Shown here: in pieces, positions 57,160 through 64,000 of the stretch
How positions within the stretch are numbered: position 1 is the first letter of the stretch
How the letters are laid out: each line of letters begins with the position of its first letter
Assembly (NCBI GenBank): GCA_014871385.1
Contig: CM026426.1
Coordinates: 29,687,452-29,751,451, forward strand
Direction of reading: 5' to 3'
Length of the DNA: 64,000 nucleotides
From: Ceratodon purpureus
Taxonomy: Eukaryota; Streptophyta; Bryopsida; Pseudoditrichales; Ditrichaceae
Position numbers and translations under genes: made by a program
Notes under the pieces: generated by a model
Seen by the model: only the letters and a program-made list of their open reading frames with translations
Told to the model about the DNA's origin: nothing
Databases searched by the model: none

Positions 57160-58875
57160 TCCATTTGGAAGTGGACACTACGGAGCCGCAAAAGAGGAAC
57201 AGTTTATGGGCTTATTAGAATGGAGTGGGTGTCCGCGCAAGGGAAGGGGTGGACCTACATCCGAATGAACAATTTTGTGAAGTATGAATCCGCAAGCGAT
57301 GCGGTGCAACTTGCTTTGAATCCGCCTCTTCAGAGGGTCCGCTGGAGTTGCGGTGCAGGATGAGCTTTGGAGTTTTTAAGTTTGATTTTGAGACCTTTTG
57401 TTCCCTGTAACTTACGTCTCATAGATCCCTTTTTTGCAGTTCTTGTTTTTGATTTACGGAAACTGATCCTAGGTTGGATTACTCGGCTTTTCTAATTCTG
57501 CACAAATCTTTGCTAGACATGTTGTTACAATCGGTTTCTGTCCCTTTTTACTATGTATAGAACAATGCTCTGGCAAAGTCCAATTAAAGTCCCAATTTTG
57601 TCAGATTCTCGTTGAATGGAGTTGGCGGCGTGCATTAAATCCCGAATCATTCATTGTCGTGATATGGAGTCCGCATTGCGTTATGGAATTCCGGCTCTGA
57701 CAGCTGTCATGTGCCTGCGTTACCCCTTATTAATTTTTGGGTATGTTGTGTATCCTCTCCATGTACGATACTGGTGTTCTAGCTAGGGCAATGCGTGAAG
57801 GACTATTGCATGCAACCTCTATTAGTATGGTTCCTTCCTTTTTTTCCCAAATATGATTCTGAATGTGTAATCGTCCAGTAAGAACTCACTACAAAACTGA
57901 TCATCACAGGGTACTTGTATAACGACTAATCCAACACCCGATCGGACACATCCTTGCAATTAGAACTCATCCTTATCGTGATCCGTAACTCTAAACTTAA
58001 GAAATACCTCCGAACTAGTGGTAGTTTTGTAGATGTACAGTGCTTCAGTATCCTATCTTCACTGTGAACAGTTGTCCGATGAGGACCTCATTCGGGTCTT
58101 TGAAATGAAGTTCGCTCTTTGGCGCAAAAATAAAATAAAAATAAAAATAAATTAATAAGGAAAATATTAATCAATAAAAAAACAAGCCGGTCTGACGCAG
58201 CGAAACCTTGTCCCGGATGGCGTGATTATTGAGGAGCACCAAAGCTTGAAAGGGCGATACGACGGACGAGGTCGGACAGTGCTGGTCACGGGTTCACTCT
58301 GGAACGTTCGCGCATGGAGGCGATATAGCGGACAACAATCCGGATGGTAGCGCGGACTGTGGACTACAAGCCGGATTGACAACTCCTAATCGGAATGCGG
58401 ATCAGTAGTCAGACTGGACGTCAGATTCCTGGTCCGACCCGCCCTCGAACGGAAAGGGAACGTTGTGCACTTGATAGGGACCGCAGGATGTGGAAGGGAG
58501 CGAGTTATGCGAAGGGGCGAGAGCAGGATGGGCACTCAGTTGGGCGGGTGGGGGACGGAGAGGCAGACTCGTAGAAAAGGCAATTTTGGACGCACATTCG
58601 TTCTCCCCACTTCTCAACTTTTGCGCCCAGACCGCTTGCCTCTCTCTGAATGTGCAGGCACGCAGAGTGCGAAGTGGAGCGTGGGGTCCTCGTACGACCT
58701 TAATATTCTGTAAGTACTATTTTGACCCTATTCGTTTCCCTTGTCATATTATAAACTTAATGTTTATTTTTTTCCCGGAACCAGCATATGCGAAGTGTCC
58801 GTTTAGGGTTTAAGAGTATTGGTATCTGGAGCTAACTAAGATACTGCGAGCAGGTCGGAAGTTTACAGCACGAGA
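57160..58875. other. Stretch with no recognised gene
   Basis: Short frames only. An A-rich AATAAAATAAAA tract lies near 58,125-58,160. CGGAC/GTCCG motifs resume from 58,190. Confidence 0.35.
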
Positions 58876-61800
58876 ATGTCCACCGGCGGATCGGGCACTC
58901 CCTCTAGAAGGAGGCCGAGCAGACCGGGCGGAGATGAGTCCGCCATCGGATCGCAGTCCGCCAATGGTTCCGGGAAGAGAGCCCGCAAAGAAGTAGATTT
59001 GCAGCTAGACATTTTCCACAATGGAGCTCTATTGGCTGTTAATGAGTGGGAGGAAGAGCCAGAGCCTTGGGACGCTGCAATGGCTATGAAATTTGTCGAC
59101 TTTCCTCATGTTGATCGGCTTTGGCCAGAGAGTTTTCACGCACAACACTACAAGTCGAAGAATGCCAAATACGCATCCTTAACATAAGTACACATGATGG
59201 GAAGATCCCAGTGCATTCTTCGGGCAATTTCCAATGAATTGAAGTAGCCAAAGAACGAGATCCCAAAGGCTATTCTTTCCTTGATGTATGGCGAACATGT
59301 GTTGAAGAAGAAGGTCGATTCGTCTACCTTGAAGACTCCTGGCTCCTCTTTCGGAGGTCTAGGGGACAAATTGACAGCAAAGAAGTCGGTGCACCTACCT
59401 TATATAGATGTACCCGAATGGTTCAAGCGTAATCCTTCACTTGTTGAAGATCCAGAGGGTCCGATACCGACAGACAAGGAACCGTCGAGGGCCGGTAGAC
59501 CACGGCAACGTACAATACAAAATGCGACGTACGAGAATCACATGGCTGGCATGCTCGGATCCGGATGGCAGGGAAGTGGGTCGGACCCCACCATTGGCGG
59601 GAGTGTAAGAGAAGGGTCAAGCGCGGCGACTCCATCCTCTGCAAGGGATGGGGGGAACGAGCAGACAAGATCGGCATGGGGGCCATCCAAGGCAGGTGAG
59701 GAGAGTTCCAGGCCAGATGTGGCTATGGTTGGATTGGAAGAAGTCGTCAACGCGGCACTAGCCGCCTTTTCAAGAGCTGACATAGACCTTGACATGGCGC
59801 ACGATGGGATCAAGAATGCTGACGAGGGTTTGGGTGCGTCGGACGAGGGTTTTGGTGGGTTGGACTACAGATTCGGTGGGAGAGTCGGTGCGACCACCAC
59901 ACCAGATTGGCGGATGCCCGGGTCGGAACACAGGTTATTCGGACAAGGTGCGACAACCAGCACTGCCCATCACGATCCTCCTCAGCCGAGAGGTGAAGCA
60001 AACGTTGTACTGGGAGCAGACCCTGTAATGCGTCGGTTGCTAGCGGATGTTTTTGCCAAACATGACGCGGATGTTCGCTAATTAAAAGCAACAATAGGTG
60101 GTTTAGAACTCAAGATAGAGGCTCTTTGCGTGTCCGACAGCAGGGACCAGATCGCTGGAATGTCGGACACGGTATGGATATGAGAAAGGGACGAGGCGTT
60201 GAGATCCGCCAAGAGAGCGGAGGCACGGGCTAATACATGGGAAAAGGATATGAAAGCCTCCATGTATGCAGCCAAAGCGGCCGAGGACCTTACCACGCAG
60301 TCAAATCGACAACTTGCGGATGCTCAAGAACGCATTTTGGCGTTGGAAACGGATTCCAAGGAGATGAGCGTCCGACTCAAAGATGCAGAAAAGCGAGCAA
60401 CAGCGGCGGAAGCCAAATCGATGGAGCGGGGTGTCCGACTAGAGGAATCCGAGATACGTGCGAAGGCAATGGAAGACGAATGTCGGAGACTGTCTCGCCA
60501 ACTAGAGGAGGAAAAGAAGAATGCCTCAAAGGCAAGAGATCATCCTGTCAGTGGAGTCCAAAATGCAAGAACATAAGAAGGAGGCTTTGGACGCAAGAGC
60601 TTTGGCAAAGAGTATGCAGGAAGAACTAAACAAGGTCCGGGAAGTCGCCGAGACGAGTGACCGCTGGATACGTTCAGAGGAAGAGGCGGAGAAAGAAGCA
60701 ACCAATGCCAAGGTGGTGGAATTGGAGACAGAGAACCTGCGACTACAAGAGGAGGTAACACGGCTTGGGAAGGCCACCGGCGCTGTGGATGAAGGTGGTG
60801 CCAACGATGAGCCTCTCAAGCGCTTGGAAGAGTCATTAACTCACGAGCAAAAGGCATTACTCTTGGGTGCGATCCAAACCACGGAAGATATGTACGTGAC
60901 CACGATCATTGCATTAGCGGAGAGACTTCAGTACGAGGCAGAGTTCGAGGCGCTTCAGAAAGAGTGGGCGGAGAATCATCGATTGCGACACTTGCTCCTC
61001 ACCTCTTGGCCGCCTTTACAGACGATGTACCATTCGGAATGGGAGGACAGTCCGGGGATGCGGACGAGCACGGGCACCATTCAGTGGGAGAATATTGCTG
61101 AGCTGACACATCAATGGAAGCAGGATCAGCAATAGGGGATGGACAAGACCGAAAAACAGCAGAAGGCGCTGACTTGGCCCAAGCCGCACAAAATGACAAG
61201 AGACGGATTCCAATGCATCGTGTGCTATAATCCATTTGGCCCGGAGGGATGCTATCAACTGGGGACGTGCAAACATGGAATTCACCCTCAGTGTTTAATC
61301 CCGATGATGATAAGAAAACGTGCGTGTCCAATCTGCGCAGCCCATCTCCATCCTCGCCTATATTTGACATTCTGATTGAGGGATTTCATGCCTAGGGGCT
61401 GGGCGTACGATCCAAGAGAGTTTGACACGGACTTCTCACTCAGGGATTACATTCATAAACCACTAGAGTGGGTCCGGCAACTACACCAGTCGCAGCTGGA
61501 GATGTATTGCCAATTCATCGACACGGACTTGCTAAAGAAGCTGAAGACCATTATGCAAGCAGCCGATTTGATGTACCCAGGGAAGCCTCCCGATGCTGGA
61601 ATCAAGCAATACTTTTACCAGGCTTGTGGTTTTTACTACGACCAAGAAAAGAAGGAGCTAGTCTCAGGCCCTAATCCAAATCCAATGAATTCACAAGGAC
61701 TGCTTGCAACACCAGACGACGTATTGGTAGGATTGCCGGGATGGAATAGGAACCCTGACCGAACTCAGGAGATGTATTTTGAACAGGGTTCCCACACGAC

Positions 61801-62112
61801 TCGGCTACAGATTCTTGGTCTCGAAGAATTGTTATGCAAAGTTCACCCGCAAACCAAGAAGTGGCTGGATAAGAAAGGACCGAGGCCTAAGCCAAAGGTT
61901 CCCCCATGTCGTCAACGCCTTTTATTAAGTGGTGCTTCGACTTCAAGAAGTTCAGGAGCCAGACCAAGGAGCGCAACACAGCCGAGGAATTCCAGGAGAA
62001 ACACGTCACTTCCCCGTTCGAGTGCCACGAACCCAAGCTAGTCGGCACCTCCCTCCAGAGTCTCGAAATCGCAGATTCCGCCGTCCCAAGACCCAACGCA
62101 ATCTGGCCATAG
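58876..62112 (+). pseudogene. Decayed coiled-coil protein with RING-like cluster, unrecognised element gene
   Basis: ATG 58,876 (MSTGGSGTPSRRRPSRPGGD) opens a Ser/Arg-rich N-terminus and a globular head (FPHVDRLWPESFHAQHYKSK, later SVHLPYIDVPEWFKRNPS). A low-complexity Gly/Ser linker follows. A long coiled coil spans about 60,070-60,780. A zinc cluster lies at 61,210-61,350: CIVC, then CKHGIHPQC, then CPIC, which is RING-H2-like and could give ubiquitin-ligase or simply structural zinc function. After it come WAYDPREFDTDFSLRDYI, KPPDAGIKQYFYQACGFYY and a Ser/Arg-rich end that runs into the LTR-like sequence at 62,126. The gene is broken, with perhaps half a dozen breaks. It may belong to a retroelement, and no polymerase is seen. 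Confidence 0.5.
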
Positions 62113-62125
62113 TAGTGCAGCGTCC

Positions 62126-62395
62126 GGTGTGGAAAGTGATTTCCACGGTTGACACACCGGAATACTAATTCCGGTAGGAAAATGATAAAAATTTAAAAAT
62201 TTTCTGTTAGGAATACGGAAGTACTACTTAGATAAGTGAAACAACTGGTTAAGACGGTTGGCCGAATAAATAAGAGAACCGGAAGGTCAGCCGGGTGAGA
62301 TCCGGTCGTCTAGGATGAAGGAGAGGAAGCACCGTCCATGTGACAGAACTCTGACACCGCAGACTTAAGGGTAACGACCGAAAGGTATGTTAACC
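62126..62395 (+). repeat. LTR-like sequence, second copy
   Basis: Starts TGTGGAAAGTGATTTCCAC and repeats the two hairpins of 45,081. Close similarity to the left copy lasts about 270 bp and then fades. It directly follows the decayed gene on its left, as a 3' LTR would. Confidence 0.5.
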
Positions 62396-63419
62396 GGAGA
62401 CCCAACCGGTCTCTTCCTTTAACCCCATCCAGTCCCCTCTCAGTTTCATCCAGGAAGTGTCCCAACAGTCATCCAGTTCCTACGGATGAACTCTGTCAGT
62501 CGGCTGGATGAACTCTGCCGGAGCGGACTGGATGATTTTGTCCGTTTTCAGGGGGTTTAAGAGGCAGGTTTAGGGTTTTGGGAGATCATTCTACACTAGA
62601 GCAGGTAGAGTCAGAGAGGTCTGAGAGCTGTTAGGAACTGCTGTACCATGTGATTGGGGCTGTTTTGACCCAATTTATGCAGTTTTGACCTCTTTTTGCA
62701 CTTGTATTGTACATTTCTAGCAACTTATGAGTGTTTGGAGCACTTCGTTTAGTTGGGTTTTGTTGGGTTTTGGAACGTAGCTTGTACGTGAGCGGAGAGC
62801 GGTGAGCGCAGATTTGGAGAGCGGAGAGCACAGAAGGGGGGACAGAACCTTAAAATAGCAATTTTTTTACTAAAAGTAAATAATAAAATTAGAAGATTCG
62901 AATATTCTTAGGATATTTTTGGAAAGTTACTCATTTTAGTAAATTTTTTGACCCTATAACCGTGGACTGATGACAGTATTTTCATTGAATTTGTAGTTCG
63001 TTTTCTCTTTTCTTGGTGATTAATGTTTTAGGGTGCACCAATTACTATGCTCCAGCTCCTTCTAACTAGTTCAGGCATACATTAATTCCCCTTATCTCCT
63101 CAAATTTATATGCAAATTACTACTTAAAATGTATTGGTATTGAACCTCTTAAGAGGGATCAAGTAACATTTAGTTTCCTAACATTTTCTTAACATTGCTA
63201 GAATTCATCCTCCGTAGTCTACATGCCTTACGACTTTTTTATTTCTTTTATTTTTTATATTAACTTCCATTATTCTATCTATCTTGTTAAAGGGGTCAAA
63301 AGAGTCCTTTCCTTTAATTCTCTTTCATTTCATTTTCTCTTTCATTTTCTCAATCGCCTTCATATTTTTTTCAACCCAAATATTGATTTTCCTTTTGTTT
63401 ACTTTTATTTTTCTAATTT

Positions 63420-63458
<39 letters not shown>

Positions 63459-63764
63459 CAACCCTAATATTTATTTTTCCTTTTGTTTACTTTTTTTTTT
63501 TCTAATTTCATTTTTTATATATATTTTTTTTAATTTTTTTTTTTTTTTTTTTTTTTTAATTTTAAATGCTAAATGACTTCTGCTCAACCCTCATCCTTTT
63601 CCATTCATTTTAGGACAACGACAACTTTCAAATGAATGAAAAGCCGATTTTCAAGGGCGCCAAGCAACATCTTCACGGATATTTAAGATAGGATTATGGA
63701 ATGTCTCTTCCTCTTTTCTGTTGGTGTTTTTTGAAGCTCTTTTCCGTACTGCGCGACAGCAGTT
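62396..63764. other. Stretch with no recognised gene, with long T-runs
   Basis: AT-rich. An uninterrupted run of 37 T lies at 63,422-63,458 and further T-runs lie to 63,557. Near 62,790-62,830 a GAGCGGAGAGC-type repeat occurs. Confidence 0.5.
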
Positions 63765-64000
63765 ATGGAAGACCTTAGAGATATTGTTGTATCACTTGCT
63801 GATGATATTTGTCCATTTCAACCATATGTTGAGGTGGAGGACGAAGAAGAGGTGATGGCCAACAGCCAAGGGCGTCCTTTGACAACGGATGTTGACGTGG
63901 AACCGGATGTAAGAGCTGACCCTCCACGTTCAGAAAATTCGGATGATATCAGAGTGTTGGAGGAGGACGCAGATGTGCCTTTGCAACCTCATGCGTACTC
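63765..64000 (+). CDS. Start of an acidic protein, runs off the window
   Basis: ATG 63,765 (MEDLRDIVVSLADDICPFQP) opens a frame that stays open for 78 codons to the window end and is rich in Asp and Glu (EVEDEEEV, later VLEEDADVP). The composition recalls the acidic N-terminal part of CACTA TNP2 proteins, but nothing diagnostic is present. Confidence 0.4.
   Translation, partial: MEDLRDIVVSLADDICPFQPYVEVEDEEEVMANSQGRPLTTDVDVEPDVRADPPRSENSDDIRVLEEDADVPLQPHAY

Noticed and set aside
63223-63576. Phe-rich frame of 117 codons
   Set aside because: It is a reading of poly-T tracts, not a protein gene.

Overview
This is a transposon-dense stretch of a plant-type nuclear genome. The evidence is spliced GT-AG genes, plant-style CACTA (En/Spm), hAT and pogo transposases, a Ty1/Copia retrotransposon primed by initiator-Met tRNA, and one intact-looking plant host gene with six exons. 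Species cannot be read from the sequence. The transposon proteins look more like those of bryophytes, lycophytes, ferns or charophytes than flowering plants, but that is an impression.

Layout, left half. Positions 1-15.2 kb are a nested stack. An unfamiliar inverted-repeat element (called element A here, copy A1, 1-3224, running off the left edge) sits inside the tnp2 gene of a CACTA element. The CACTA element has divergent tnp2 (minus) and tnpA (plus) genes and ends at 12,981. It sits inside an older diverged relative of A (copy B, 12,982-15,196). A small host island follows at 15.7-17.8 kb: a two-exon armadillo-repeat fragment facing a complete DprA-like Rossmann-fold gene.

Layout, middle. 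A pogo-family transposon gene is spread over 18.6-37.5 kb. It is cut first by a second copy of A (A2, 18,804-26,292, perfect 36-bp inverted ends). It is cut again by about 9 kb that holds exon fragments of unrelated host genes (hexokinase, KTI12/DRL1) and a young Copia element (31,070-36,763, TSD GAGAC). The Copia carries an antisense reading frame with an RNase H1-type hybrid-binding domain. From 37.5 to 41.7 kb there is little coding sequence, but a degenerate 21-bp minisatellite and a cluster of ACGT-core motifs.

Layout, right half. A CCGG-rich unit (41.7-45.1 kb) carries a 619-residue open gene behind a TATA box. Two LTR-like copies in opposite orientation (start points 45,081 and 62,126) each abut the 3' end of a decayed coiled-coil gene (45.1-47.5 kb and 58.9-62.1 kb), the second with a RING-like cluster. 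Between them lie a decayed hAT transposase (51.5-54.0 kb), several unrecognised frames and AT-rich DNA. A new acidic frame opens at 63,765 and runs off the window.

Most interesting signal: at least three element types carry their own densely repeated short motif spread through coding and non-coding DNA (TTGCTGGCAGCAA in A2, CCGG in 41.7-45.1 kb, GTCCG in 51-54.6 and 57-62 kb). This resembles the motif build-up known for VANC anti-silencing targets in Arabidopsis VANDAL elements. No CRISPR array, rRNA or tRNA gene was seen.
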